A DNA stretch of 38,058 nucleotides from an uncultured Eubacteriales bacterium (GCA_934446675.1 CAKSEL010000017.1:1-38058), one strand, 5' to 3'. Numbered from the stretch's first letter, positions 14,263-23,111 are shown. Numbers and translations: made by a program. Notes: generated by a model from the sequence alone, not told the origin.

Positions 14263-17025
14263 TTATTTTTGCAGTTTTGACGAAAGTCTTGTAAACACCG
14301 CAGCGCCCTCTGCTCTTGTCAGCATTCTGTCGGCGCCGAGAGTTCCGTCCTCATAACCCTCGAATATTCCCGAATAAAGCACGTTTTTGACATACTGATA
14401 ATCGGCATCGTTTTCCGAAACGTCGGACAGCGACACGCTGTAATCGTCGGGAGCTTCTGTGCATATCTTTCCGACGACCGAGATAACTTCCCTTCTCGTT
14501 ACGGGAAGGCTGCCGTCAAACATCATATCCGCATGGACAAAGTCGGAAAGCAATCCTCTGTCATAGAGCGCGTAAACGCTGTCATATGCCCAATCCGGTA
14601 TAAGCATCGTATCCGCAAAGCTCATTTCCGGTCTTGCCGTGCTCTCTTCGGACTGAACGGCAATCTCGTTTTCGGTTTCGCTTTGGGTTTGCACAGCGTC
14701 GCTTTGCTCGGCGTTATTTTCGGTGCCGGTCTGAGTTTCGTTCAGCGTCCGGGTTTCTTCGGGAGCTTTGGTCAGCCCCATTATTCTCGAAAGCATTATA
14801 CAGAATTCATTTCTCGAATATGCACGGTCAGGGAAAAACATTCTGCCGTTTTCCGTCATTTCGCCGACTACAATGCCTGCGTCGTACAGCTTGCACACCT
14901 CGGTTGCCGACCAGTGTCCCGAAATATCCGCAAAGGGCGGTTCTTTTACCTTTATCTTATATGTGCCGGAGGTTCCGTTATACGATGCGGTTATCTCAAC
15001 CTCGTCGCCGGGAGAGGTTGCAAAAAACAGTCCGTTTTCAAATATATATCCGTATTCCGGAGATACGCTCCATGTGAAAGACTCGTCGTCGCAGTAAACG
15101 TCAAAGGAATAGCGCTTTGCACCGGCGTCGAAATCTACGGTCTCTCCCACATATATTTCCTTTACGCCGCCTGCCGTTATATAGATCGAATCCACCTTAT
15201 CGGCAGACACTATCGCTGTCGCTTCGTTTCTGAAATTATCGCCGTTATTTGAATATATTACGGCTCTGCCGACAAATCCGCCGGGATAATAATATCCGTC
15301 GCGCACGATTCCGTTATTGCCGGCGTCATAAGAAAATTCAGACGTCGTTACGTTTTTCGGATCGACATAATAGTGGTTTTCATCGGTATAATATGTATAT
15401 CCCAGCGGTGCTGCGCTGTCGGAAAGCACGTACTGCGCGCCTTTATTGAAGTATGAGTATGCCGCCTTTCCGGTAGGCTCTGCGTTATTTGTTACGACTA
15501 TTGCGTTTGCGACGCGCCGTTCAGATGAATCCGACGGTTTATTTACGGTATACGGCTTTGAATCAAAGGCGAGATATGCCTTCATCGCGGTGGAACCGCC
15601 GCCGTCAAGGTTTGCGGCATATACGCAGCCGGCTTTCATCATTTCCTCGGCAAGCTCTTTAAGTCTCATGCCGGTGCTTACTCCCGACTGTCTGCCGTCA
15701 ACCGCGAAAAGTATTATTCTTCCATCGGCGGTGACTCCGACGGCGCTTCTCGGATTTGCCGTTTTGTAATGGTAAACGTCGGTATTTTCAAGGTAGTTTC
15801 CGTCCTTTACTATAATACAGCCGCAGCCTATCGCCTGCTTTACGTTATAGAATTTTTCGTTTCCGGTAAACTCAAAGCTTACGCTGTCGCCGTTCTTAAA
15901 CTTTGCAAGCATATGACCGTATGCCGTATTATCAGACGCGAGCACAAGCGCATCGTTTGGGATTGTATGCGTGCCGCCGTTTTCGGGATTGATGCGCACT
16001 TCGGTTACAACTGCGTCAAGAGTCTGACCGAGTTTCGGCTCGGCGTCCTGTATAATATAATATTTACCAAAAATATTTTTATATCCGCCGTCCTCGGCAT
16101 ATTGTGCAATGAATTTCTCGTATTCGGGGTTTACCGCTTTCTGCTGCCCGTCGGTCTGTGCCGACACTTCTTTTTCACTGCCGGTTTCACCTATCTTGTC
16201 ATTTTCAGCCGTTTCTTTGTTTTGCCCGGACTGCATTTCCGACTGTGTTTCGTCTTCGGCATCTGTATCGGTGCCGAAATCTTCATCTTCATAAGAACTG
16301 CTTTCGGGAAGATCAAGGTAATAGTCTTCGGGAAGAACGTCGGTATCAAGCGCCGACAGCAGCAATTCTTCGGGAGTCTTTACTTCGGAATACTGATACA
16401 TCACAAGCTCGGTCGATGCGTTTGTTATCTTTGTTTCGGACGAGTATATATCCGTATAAAGACAGGTACTGTAATTTACGTACTCTTTATTCATTATTAT
16501 AACGCCGTATGTATCCGCATTATGCTTCATTGAGATCTTTATCTGCGGCTTATCGAAAAACGCCTTTCCGTCATTATCAATCGCAAAGCAGAAATTATCG
16601 AGGTCAGTCGTATATAGAATACCGTCGCGGATATACGCCGAAACAGGCACACCGGTCCTGGTATTAAAAAAGTCTGCATTGATCGCTCCGACGGGAGTAC
16701 GCGTATCGTTTGCCGCGCTCTCAAGCAGCGTCTGCATGGATTTTGCGGAATACAGCTTTTCTCCCGAGGCAAAATATATCTCGGAATTACGTCCCGGCGT
16801 ATACTCTATCTTATATGTACGCTGATAGCCGTAGGTATCGTCTTTGAGAACAGTCTGCGTATATGTAACTCCGTCGGCTATCGTATATGTATGTGACGTT
16901 ACCTCATGCGTCCGTGCCGTGTATTCCGGCGAGACCGCGGCAAGCGCCGTACACTGTGCAAGAAACGCTGCGGACAGTGCCAGGGAAACTGTTTTTATAA
17001 AGGCTTTTTTTATGTACTTATTCAT
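14263..17025 (-). CDS. SLH-anchored phosphodiester glycosidase (NAGPA-domain) exoprotein
   Basis: A 920-residue secreted wall protein. Signal peptide about 1-30. The phosphodiester glycosidase (NAGPA-type) domain spans roughly 110-515, including VGAINADFF (112-120), RSAVGVTADGRIILFAVDG (426-444) and YAANLDGGGSTAMKAY (469-484). A region rich in Glu, Gln, Ser and Thr (about 241-298) interrupts it. Then a Big-like beta domain (about 609-696) and three SLH motifs (about 698-751, 802-855, 865-915) that should bind wall polysaccharide. A second low-complexity insert (752-800) splits the first two SLH motifs. In the family, NAGPA domains remove GlcNAc from phosphodiesters; here a teichoic-acid-like or capsule phosphodiester is plausible. 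Start: GGAGG 7 bases before ATG. The promoter is not clear; TTAACA/TAAAAA near 17090-17120 is possible. Positions 17026-17175 otherwise hold nothing I can identify. Confidence 0.88.
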   Translation of the reverse strand: MNKYIKKAFIKTVSLALSAAFLAQCTALAAVSPEYTARTHEVTSHTYTIADGVTYTQTVLKDDTYGYQRTYKIEYTPGRNSEIYFASGEKLYSAKSMQTLLESAANDTRTPVGAINADFFNTRTGVPVSAYIRDGILYTTDLDNFCFAIDNDGKAFFDKPQIKISMKHNADTYGVIIMNKEYVNYSTCLYTDIYSSETKITNASTELVMYQYSEVKTPEELLLSALDTDVLPEDYYLDLPESSSYEDEDFGTDTDAEDETQSEMQSGQNKETAENDKIGETGSEKEVSAQTDGQQKAVNPEYEKFIAQYAEDGGYKNIFGKYYIIQDAEPKLGQTLDAVVTEVRINPENGGTHTIPNDALVLASDNTAYGHMLAKFKNGDSVSFEFTGNEKFYNVKQAIGCGCIIVKDGNYLENTDVYHYKTANPRSAVGVTADGRIILFAVDGRQSGVSTGMRLKELAEEMMKAGCVYAANLDGGGSTAMKAYLAFDSKPYTVNKPSDSSERRVANAIVVTNNAEPTGKAAYSYFNKGAQYVLSDSAAPLGYTYYTDENHYYVDPKNVTTSEFSYDAGNNGIVRDGYYYPGGFVGRAVIYSNNGDNFRNEATAIVSADKVDSIYITAGGVKEIYVGETVDFDAGAKRYSFDVYCDDESFTWSVSPEYGYIFENGLFFATSPGDEVEITASYNGTSGTYKIKVKEPPFADISGHWSATEVCKLYDAGIVVGEMTENGRMFFPDRAYSRNEFCIMLSRIMGLTKAPEETRTLNETQTGTENNAEQSDAVQTQSETENEIAVQSEESTARPEMSFADTMLIPDWAYDSVYALYDRGLLSDFVHADMMFDGSLPVTRREVISVVGKICTEAPDDYSVSLSDVSENDADYQYVKNVLYSGIFEGYEDGTLGADRMLTRAEGAAVFTRLSSKLQK

Positions 17026-17175
17026 TTTTATGCCTCCGTAAACGGCGAAAAGGTTTTTGCTCTCTGAAAATAATATAATACAGCAAAAATGTTATGATTT
17101 TTTATCCGAAATATTATAAAATGTTAATTCGGTGTCGAATAAAAAGGTTGCACGGACATACAAAGCAAAAAATAC

Positions 17176-17204
17176 TTTACAATTCTTCAAAAATGTAGTA
17201 AAAT
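17176..17204 (+). promoter_or_regulatory. Probable sigma-A promoter of the FkbM-rimM-trmD operon
   Basis: TTTACA (17176-17181), 17-bp spacer, TAAAAT (17199-17204), 50-60 bases before the methyltransferase start. Confidence 0.65.
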
Positions 17205-17262
17205 AGGAAAAAACAGTAAAGGTCGGATCAATATTTCCGTAAACTTCGGCGCATTGCGAAAT

Positions 17263-18327
17263 ATGCGCGACTTATGGTCGGTACTCAAAGAAAGCCCGAA
17301 ACCCAAAGTATTGTACGGCATGGGCGACGGTGCGGACAAAATTCTGAATATATGCAACGAGCGCGGCATAGAAATCTCCGGCGTATTTGCGAGCGACGGT
17401 TTTGCAAAGGGCAAGATATTCCGCGGATTTGAGGTTATAACCTATTCCGAAATGTGCGGACGTCTCGGAGATTTTACGGTGCTTTTAAGCTTTGCTACAA
17501 GCAGACCCGAGGTACTCGGAAACATTTACCGCATTGCAGGTCAAAAGACGCTTTACTGCCCAGACGTTTCCGTATTCGGCGGAGGACTTTTCGATTCGGA
17601 ATTCTTTTGCGAAAACTACGAAAAGTTTGAAAAAGTATACAATTTACTTTCGGACGAAACCTCGAAAAAAGCTTATTACAACGTAATTGCCGGAAAGCTC
17701 ACTGGCGATATTTCCTATCTTACCGGGTGCGAAACAAGCGTGTCGGAGGCATACGAAAACATTATACAGCCCGTCGGACACTTCGGATATGCCGACATAG
17801 GCGCGTACAACGGTGATACAATACGCGAATTCATTTCATATTCGGGCGGTGCCGAAAGAATATACGCGTTTGAACCCGACGCAAGAAATTACAGGAAGCT
17901 TTGCGAATATGCAGAATCCGAAAACCTTTCAAACGCAAAGCTATTCAATTACGCCGCATGGAACAAGGACGAAACGCTGACATTTTACTCCCGTTCCGGC
18001 AGAAACAGTGCCGGCACAACAAGTCACAAAAACGCAAAAGCCACCGAAATAAACGCAGTTCGTGCAGAGAATTTCATTGACGGGTGTGTGGATTTTATAA
18101 ATATAGACGCCGAAGGCTCGGACTTTGAGGCGATAGACGGACTGAAAAGCACGCTTTTAAAATATCGTCCGACGGTTTCCTGCGCCGTCTATCACAGGAA
18201 CGAGGATATGTTCCGTCTGCCTTTGGAATTATACGAAATATACGGTGCAAAGTGCAGTCTTTATCTGCGCCACTTTCCCTATCTTCCGGCGTGGGACACC
18301 AACATTTATATTAAAAACGCAGAATAA
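17263..18327 (+). CDS. FkbM-family SAM-dependent methyltransferase
   Basis: About 354 residues. The N-terminal third (MRDLWSVLKESPKPKVLYGMGDGADKIL) is a nucleotide- or sugar-binding-like region often fused ahead of this domain in Clostridia. The methyltransferase core begins near 170 with FGYADIGAYNGDTIREFI (SAM-binding loop), continues with IYAFEPDARNYRKL (motif II acidic residue) and VDFINIDAEGSDFEAIDGL (motif IV). FkbM enzymes O-methylate sugars or polyketides; surface glycans are the likely target, since a glycan-ligase-like gene lies downstream. The start is uncertain: ATG at 17263 or TTG at 17254, neither with a good Shine-Dalgarno. It ends 16 bases before rimM, so it probably heads that operon. 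Confidence 0.82.
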   Translation: MRDLWSVLKESPKPKVLYGMGDGADKILNICNERGIEISGVFASDGFAKGKIFRGFEVITYSEMCGRLGDFTVLLSFATSRPEVLGNIYRIAGQKTLYCPDVSVFGGGLFDSEFFCENYEKFEKVYNLLSDETSKKAYYNVIAGKLTGDISYLTGCETSVSEAYENIIQPVGHFGYADIGAYNGDTIREFISYSGGAERIYAFEPDARNYRKLCEYAESENLSNAKLFNYAAWNKDETLTFYSRSGRNSAGTTSHKNAKATEINAVRAENFIDGCVDFINIDAEGSDFEAIDGLKSTLLKYRPTVSCAVYHRNEDMFRLPLELYEIYGAKCSLYLRHFPYLPAWDTNIYIKNAE

Positions 18328-18343
18328 GCGGAGTGCAGAATTT

Positions 18344-18868
18344 ATGCTGAAAAAATATCTTGAAATAGGAAAAATCATAAACAAGCGCGGTATATCGGGA
18401 GAGCTTAAAGTTATGCCGATGTGCGACAGCCCTGATTCCGTATCGGAAATTAAAAAGCTTTACATTTCACCCGACGGCAAGGACGAAAGGGTCGTAATAT
18501 CCGTAAAGCCGTACAGGAATTTTCTGTATATTAAGCTTTGCGGCGTTGACAGTGCGGAAAGCGCGGACATGCTGCGCGGAAAAATTCTGTACGCCGACAG
18601 AGATGACATAAAGCACGAAAAGGGACGCGTATTCATTGCGGATTTACTCGGGCTTGAAGTAAAGGACGCCGACACGGGAAAAGTATACGGGAAGTTAAAA
18701 GAAGTATTCGGCAGCGGTTCGTCCGACATTTACAGAATTTCAGACGGCGAAAAAGAGTATCTCTGTCCCGCAGTTCCGGGAATACTCATAAGCGCCGTAC
18801 CGGGCAAAGAAATACTCGTGCGCCCGATACCCGGAATATTTGACGACGCGGAGGAGATCAGATCTTGA
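18344..18868 (+). CDS. rimM: 16S rRNA processing protein RimM
   Basis: A 174-residue ribosome maturation factor that binds protein S19 in the 30S head during assembly. The N-terminal domain has YLEIGKIINKRGISGELKV, the family signature, and the second half is a PRC-barrel (VFIADLLGLEVKDADTGKVY, YLCPAVPGILISA, VRPIPGIFD). The open frame extends 33 codons upstream into the methyltransferase gene, but GGAG precedes the ATG at 18344 and the family begins there. Its stop overlaps the TTG start of trmD by four bases (TTGA), the usual rimM-trmD coupling. Confidence 0.95.
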   Translation: MLKKYLEIGKIINKRGISGELKVMPMCDSPDSVSEIKKLYISPDGKDERVVISVKPYRNFLYIKLCGVDSAESADMLRGKILYADRDDIKHEKGRVFIADLLGLEVKDADTGKVYGKLKEVFGSGSSDIYRISDGEKEYLCPAVPGILISAVPGKEILVRPIPGIFDDAEEIRS

Positions 18869-19611
18869 ATTTTGAAGTCCTGACGCTTTTTCCCTCTCTT
18901 ATACGAAACATTGCCGGCGAAAGCATAATCGGAAGAGCGCAGAAAGCAGGCATTATAAAAGTTTCGGCTCACAACATACGCGATTATTCTGCGGACAGGC
19001 ACAGAAAAGCCGACGACACGCCCTACGGCGGCGGTATGGGTATGCTTATGACGGCACAGCCCGTAACAGACTGTTACAATGACGTAAAATCAAGGCTTTC
19101 GGGAAGCACGCGTTGCATTTATATGTCGCCCAAAGGCAGTATTTTCTGCCACGAAAAAGCCAAAGAACTGTCACAGTACGACAATCTCATTCTTCTATGC
19201 GGTCACTACGAAGGTATCGACCAGAGAGCGCTCGACATGATAGTTGACGAAGAAATTTCAATCGGAAATTATGTGCTTACGGGCGGAGAGCTTGCGGCAT
19301 CGGTCATAATAGACGCCGTGTCACGCCTTATACCGGGTGTGCTGTCCGACGCGGAGTGCTACGAGGACGAAAGCGTTGCGTCGGGTCTTCTCGAATATCC
19401 GCAGTACACAAAACCGGCAAGCTTTATGGGACGTGACGTTCCGAAAGTGCTCCTCGGCGGAAACCATGCGGACATTGTGCGCTGGAGAAGAAGAAAAGCG
19501 CTTGAACTGACGCTGAAACACCGTCCGGAGCTTTTAAAGACAGCGCAGCTTTCAAAGAGCGACATTCTTTATCTTGACTATATTGAAAACTCTTTACAAA
19601 AGGAGGAATGA
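18865..19611 (+). CDS. trmD: tRNA (guanine-37-N1)-methyltransferase
   Basis: A 248-residue SPOUT enzyme that methylates G37 of tRNAs beside the anticodon, preventing frameshifts. The N-terminus is FEVLTLFPSLIRNIAGESIIGRA; DDTPYGGGMGMLM binds near the tRNA, and the trefoil-knot SAM site is LLCGHYEGIDQRALD through SIGNYVLTGGELAA. The start is TTG, overlapping rimM's stop. The C-terminal domain is complete. In many Firmicutes rplS follows; here the next gene is a membrane glycan protein, overlapping by four bases (ATGA). Confidence 0.97.
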   Translation: MNFEVLTLFPSLIRNIAGESIIGRAQKAGIIKVSAHNIRDYSADRHRKADDTPYGGGMGMLMTAQPVTDCYNDVKSRLSGSTRCIYMSPKGSIFCHEKAKELSQYDNLILLCGHYEGIDQRALDMIVDEEISIGNYVLTGGELAASVIIDAVSRLIPGVLSDAECYEDESVASGLLEYPQYTKPASFMGRDVPKVLLGGNHADIVRWRRRKALELTLKHRPELLKTAQLSKSDILYLDYIENSLQKEE

Positions 19612-21494
19612 ATTTGTCAAAAGGTCAGAGCGCATTTCACAGAAGTGCCATTATCCGGTTTGCCGGACGCATTATTGACGGATTTTCGGCCGTTATACGT
19701 TCAAGTGCGTTTTACGGCTTTATAAAGAACAACTGCGACTTTCAGGCATCTTTCAAAAAATCCTTTCTGTACTCGCTGTTTTCTCGTCTGAACGTCCTGT
19801 TCCCGGCGCTGCTCAGGCTAAGGCTTTCGTTTGCCAAAAAGTGCGAGACGGGCATTTTCACGGGACTGCTTGAAAACACCTGCGCGAATTTTCTTTCTCT
19901 GCCGCTGCGGACTCTCGGAATATATCTGCTGACGTTCGGCACGGTTGTGCTTGTATACTCTTTCAAGGAGCTTGAGCAGTTCAGGCTGCACGACGGGAGA
20001 TGCATTTTTGCTTTTATCTGTATTTTTGCCGCCGTGATTATTCTTCCGGTAAAGAAAAGTATAAGCAAATGTATAAAATCCAGCCGTTTTCTCGGAATTT
20101 TCCATTCGGAATACTCTGAAATTGCACCGGGAGGCACAAATGCGGACGCAAGAATTCAGGTGCGCGGATTTTCAACCGCGTTCTTTACGGGACTTTTATG
20201 CGGAATAGTATCATATCTCTCCACGCCCGGGACAATACTTGCGGTTTCTGCCATGGCGGTTCTGTCGCTGTTGTTTCTCAACAATCCCGAAAGCAGTCTG
20301 CTTGTGACGGTTCTGGTATTGCCGTTCATGAGCACGGCGTATGTGCTGTATCTTGTGCTGTTGACATTCATTTCATTTATGTTCAAGTATTTCAGAGCCA
20401 AGCGCCACATTAAATTCGAGCTGTCCGACGCGCTTATAGCAATGTTTGCGGCACTTTTGGCGTTTTCCGGACTTTTCACGGCGTCGGTTTCGCCGTCGTT
20501 TCAGACATCGCTCAAATACATCGGTGCGCTTGCGCTGTTTTTGCTTGTAAAAAACATTATACGCTCAACGCGGCTTGCAAACCGCTGCATTACCGTAATT
20601 ATATCGTCGTCGGTAATAATTTCGCTTTTAAATCTTATATACTTCTTTACAGCCGACACGCACTACGGTGCGTATTTCAGCATACTGACCGACGCAAAGC
20701 CCGGTACGGCTTCGATATTCGTCTCGCCGTCTGCTCTCGGTATTTATATCTGCGCCGTTCTTCCTGTTGTATTTTCAAGGCTTTGCGGCACGGGAAAGCC
20801 AAAGTATCTGATAATCACGCTTATCCACATGCTCTGCCTGTGCGCCTGCGGAATACCGGCAGCGCTCTACGCCGCGGTTTTCTCACTTATTCTGGTGCTA
20901 GCACTTTACAACCGCGTCTGGATATTTGCACTGCCCTTTTTCCACATGATAAGCGGTCTTTTATCAAAGCTTATAATGTTATCGCCTTTTGAACTGAGCT
21001 CTGTAAAAGACGCCGGCACACAGACGGTTTCGGTCATAAAATCGGCGCTTATTATGTTTGAGCATCACCCGCTTTTCGGAATAGGAGTCGGACAAGCGCC
21101 GTTTTCGGAGCTGTTCCCGTATTATGCACTTCCGGGAAGCGAAAACGTACCGTATGTAAACAGCCTGTTTATTCAGCTCTTTATATGTCTCGGCATTACC
21201 GGAGCGCTCTACTGCGCAGTGCTGTTATTTCAGATAACCGGCAAAAACCTGTCATACATCATGTCTGCCGAACCCAAGGACGCCGATGTGCTTGCAAGCT
21301 GCAAGGGCGTATACGGTTCGTGCGCCGCCTTTCTCATTGCCGGAATATGGACTTATCCTCTCGGCGACACAAGGCTTTTACTGTATTTCTGGCTGATATG
21401 CGCACTCGGTTCTTCACTTGTATCGAGCACACGCAGCGACTACATTGCTCCGCACAGCGTAAGGGATTATCAGCAATCCTGCGGAACTTATTAA
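19608..21494 (+). CDS. O-antigen-ligase/polymerase-like membrane protein
   Basis: A 628-residue protein with about ten to twelve predicted membrane helices. Residues about 1-150 are an extra N-terminal region with one or two helices. The C-terminal half has the Wzy/WaaL layout: a long periplasm-type loop after FEHHPLFGIGVGQAPFSEL containing YYALPGSENVPYVNS, then LFIQLFICLGITGALYCAVL. The usual His in the A-H-N motif is absent (VNS). Such proteins polymerise or ligate glycans outside the membrane. The ATG overlaps the trmD stop (ATGA) with AGGAGG upstream. Together with the methyltransferase and two DUF4330 genes it suggests surface polysaccharide assembly; the polymer is unknown. Confidence 0.78.
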   Translation: MNLSKGQSAFHRSAIIRFAGRIIDGFSAVIRSSAFYGFIKNNCDFQASFKKSFLYSLFSRLNVLFPALLRLRLSFAKKCETGIFTGLLENTCANFLSLPLRTLGIYLLTFGTVVLVYSFKELEQFRLHDGRCIFAFICIFAAVIILPVKKSISKCIKSSRFLGIFHSEYSEIAPGGTNADARIQVRGFSTAFFTGLLCGIVSYLSTPGTILAVSAMAVLSLLFLNNPESSLLVTVLVLPFMSTAYVLYLVLLTFISFMFKYFRAKRHIKFELSDALIAMFAALLAFSGLFTASVSPSFQTSLKYIGALALFLLVKNIIRSTRLANRCITVIISSSVIISLLNLIYFFTADTHYGAYFSILTDAKPGTASIFVSPSALGIYICAVLPVVFSRLCGTGKPKYLIITLIHMLCLCACGIPAALYAAVFSLILVLALYNRVWIFALPFFHMISGLLSKLIMLSPFELSSVKDAGTQTVSVIKSALIMFEHHPLFGIGVGQAPFSELFPYYALPGSENVPYVNSLFIQLFICLGITGALYCAVLLFQITGKNLSYIMSAEPKDADVLASCKGVYGSCAAFLIAGIWTYPLGDTRLLLYFWLICALGSSLVSSTRSDYIAPHSVRDYQQSCGTY

Positions 21495-21510
21495 CAACGG
21501 AGGTCTTTTC

Positions 21511-22089
21511 ATGAACAACACCGTTTCAAAAAAACGCCGCTTTAACATTGCGGACGTAATAATAATCTTAATCATTTTAGCGCTTGCCGCGCTTATCGCA
21601 CGCCTTTTTTTAAGCGACGACGGATTTCTGCCGCAAAACGGTGCCGACAACATTTCATTTACCGTAAAACTCTCCGGCGTTCCGACAGATTACCACGATT
21701 TTGTAAAGCCCGGCGACATTGTATGCGACGAAATAACAGGCACGGTTATAGGCGCTGCCGAAAAAGTTGAATACGATACGGCAACGGTCTCTGTTTACGA
21801 TGAAACTGCACGCTACTACAAGCAGTATTCTTATCCGGACAAGGAAAACGTGACGGTCACGGTGAAAACCAAGGCCGCTTTAAAGGACGGTCGATACGTT
21901 ACGGACGGCTTTACAATAAATGCCGGAACAAAACTGCAGTTCAGAGTCCCGAGTCTCGTATTTCCCGGAGTTATAACGTCATTTGAAAAGCTGCCGGACG
22001 ACATTGAGCTGCCACAGAGCGAGCCTGAGCTTCGTCAGACGGCTTCGCAGACGCAGATTCAGTCCGAAAGCGATGGAGGTCAGCAATAA
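21511..22089 (+). CDS. DUF4330 membrane-anchored protein, copy 1
   Basis: A 192-residue protein of a family known only by number (DUF4330). Short positive N-terminus, one helix (ADVIIILIILALAALIARLF, 14-33), and an external beta-rich domain from about 45 to 155: ISFTVKLSGVP, FVKPGDIVCDEITGTVIGAA, VTVTVKTKA, FTINAGTKLQFRVPSLVF. A Gln/Ser-rich tail follows. The pattern GxxIxxxxTGxxIGxV resembles small secreted barrels, and relatives often sit beside capsule or O-antigen-type polymerase genes, as here. Start: GGAGG 7 bases before ATG, 16 bases after the ligase-like gene. Function unknown. Confidence 0.75.
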   Translation: MNNTVSKKRRFNIADVIIILIILALAALIARLFLSDDGFLPQNGADNISFTVKLSGVPTDYHDFVKPGDIVCDEITGTVIGAAEKVEYDTATVSVYDETARYYKQYSYPDKENVTVTVKTKAALKDGRYVTDGFTINAGTKLQFRVPSLVFPGVITSFEKLPDDIELPQSEPELRQTASQTQIQSESDGGQQ

Positions 22090-22091
22090 TC

Positions 22092-22580
22092 ATGGAAAAC
22101 AAACGCTCTCTTTTCAACATTGTCGACGCGGCTATCATACTTGTCCTTGCCGCAATTATTGCAGGTTCTTTCATCAGAAGTTCGGAAAGCAGCATTTTCT
22201 TCGGCAGCCACACGCCGGCAAAAATATCTTATACAGTCGTAATAGAAAACGCCGAACGCGAATTCAGAAATATGCTTTCTTTCGGCGACGAAGTATACCT
22301 TGCTTCTCTCGAAAAAGGCTGCGGAAACATCTCCGGCATACGCAAAAGCCCGTCAAAAACCTATATACGCGACGACGAAAACGAATGCATGATAATTAAA
22401 TACGATCCGGCGAAAGTTGACATAACTCTAACAATTACCGCATATGTGAGAAAAGACAAAAACGGTTTCTTTCTCGCCGATTCCCAGTTTATAGCTCCCG
22501 GCAAGGCACTGAAGCTCTACACTGGCGGTCTGTCCTTCGACTGCACCGTTACAGGCGTTTCCGAATTGTCCGAAAATTGA
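22092..22580 (+). CDS. DUF4330 membrane-anchored protein, copy 2
   Basis: A 162-residue paralogue of the preceding gene with the same layout: one N-terminal helix (FNIVDAAIILVLAAIIAGSF) and an external domain (ISYTVVIENA, MLSFGDEVYLASLEKGCGNI, VDITLTITAYV, FIAPGKALKLYTGGLSFDCTV). The two share little exact sequence, so the duplication is old or they form a hetero-oligomer. It starts two bases after the stop of copy 1, with GGAGG 12 bases upstream. It is the last gene of the operon; only a weak hairpin (ATACA/TGTAT at 22601-22617 then five T) follows as a possible terminator. Confidence 0.7.
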   Translation: MENKRSLFNIVDAAIILVLAAIIAGSFIRSSESSIFFGSHTPAKISYTVVIENAEREFRNMLSFGDEVYLASLEKGCGNISGIRKSPSKTYIRDDENECMIIKYDPAKVDITLTITAYVRKDKNGFFLADSQFIAPGKALKLYTGGLSFDCTVTGVSELSEN

Positions 22581-22682
22581 CATTTAAATTAGTTATTTTG
22601 ATACATTTGGATTGTATTTTTGTATGCCGTTTGTACAAAACGCGCGTTTTTGATCTGAAATGTTAAAATTCACACTTGACTG

Positions 22683-22711
22683 TTGAATTTAGTGACGAAT
22701 TCTGTTAGAAT
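22683..22711 (+). promoter_or_regulatory. Probable promoter of the HPr gene
   Basis: TTGAAT (22683-22688), 17-bp spacer, TAGAAT (22706-22711), 43 bases before the start codon. Confidence 0.6.
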
Positions 22712-22753
22712 GGTAGACGTTAATAAATGTTTATTTGGAGGGCGACATTTAAA

Positions 22754-23017
22754 ATGATTTCAAAAGAAATAGAAGTACGCAATCCCGAAGGACTTCATGC
22801 AAGACCCGCAACTTTCTTTATACACAAGGCAAATACTTTCAAAAGCTCCATATGGGTTGAAAACGGCGACAGAAGAGCAAATGCCAAGAGCTTACTCGGC
22901 GTTCTCTCTTTGGGCATTGCCAAGGAAACCAAAATCACTCTTATAGCAGACGGTCCCGACGAAGAAAACGCAGTAAACGAGCTTGCGGCTCTTATTGCCA
23001 CGGGCTTCGCGGAATAA
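22754..23017 (+). CDS. HPr-family phosphocarrier protein
   Basis: An 87-residue cytoplasmic phosphocarrier. The phosphorylated histidine His15 lies in GLHARPA, with Arg17 beside it, and Ser46, the HPr kinase site, lies in NAKSLLGVLSLG. So both PEP-dependent transfer to EIIA and serine-based catabolite control are possible, the Firmicute form (ptsH); no other PTS gene is in the window. An in-frame start nine codons upstream is less likely than the ATG at 22754, preceded by GGAGGG at 11 bases. Terminated shortly after; monocistronic or partly co-transcribed with uvrC. Confidence 0.92.
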   Translation: MISKEIEVRNPEGLHARPATFFIHKANTFKSSIWVENGDRRANAKSLLGVLSLGIAKETKITLIADGPDEENAVNELAALIATGFAE

Positions 23018-23019
23018 TT

Positions 23020-23047
23020 TTGCACGACGTCTTAGGCTGAGTAAAAT
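23020..23047 (+). promoter_or_regulatory. Possible promoter between HPr and uvrC
   Basis: TTGCAC (23020-23025), 16-bp spacer, TAAAAT (23042-23047). It lies just upstream of the terminator hairpin at 23057, so any transcript would meet that hairpin before uvrC. Confidence 0.35.
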
Positions 23048-23056
23048 AGCTTTTTC

Positions 23057-23085
23057 AGGGCAAGCATTAGTGCAAGCCCTTTTTC
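23057..23085 (+). terminator. Terminator after HPr, ahead of uvrC
   Basis: AGGGC-AA-GCA pairs with TGC-AA-GCCCT, followed by TTTTTC. It is 40 bases after the HPr stop and 27 before uvrC, so it can limit readthrough. Confidence 0.8.
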
Positions 23086-23111
23086 ATTATTTATATTAAG
23101 GCAGGACGATT

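Noticed and set aside
15769..16533. Long + strand open frame, 254 codons, hydrophobic
   Set aside because: It is antisense to the phosphodiester glycosidase, whose domains are clear; no known pattern and no Shine-Dalgarno.
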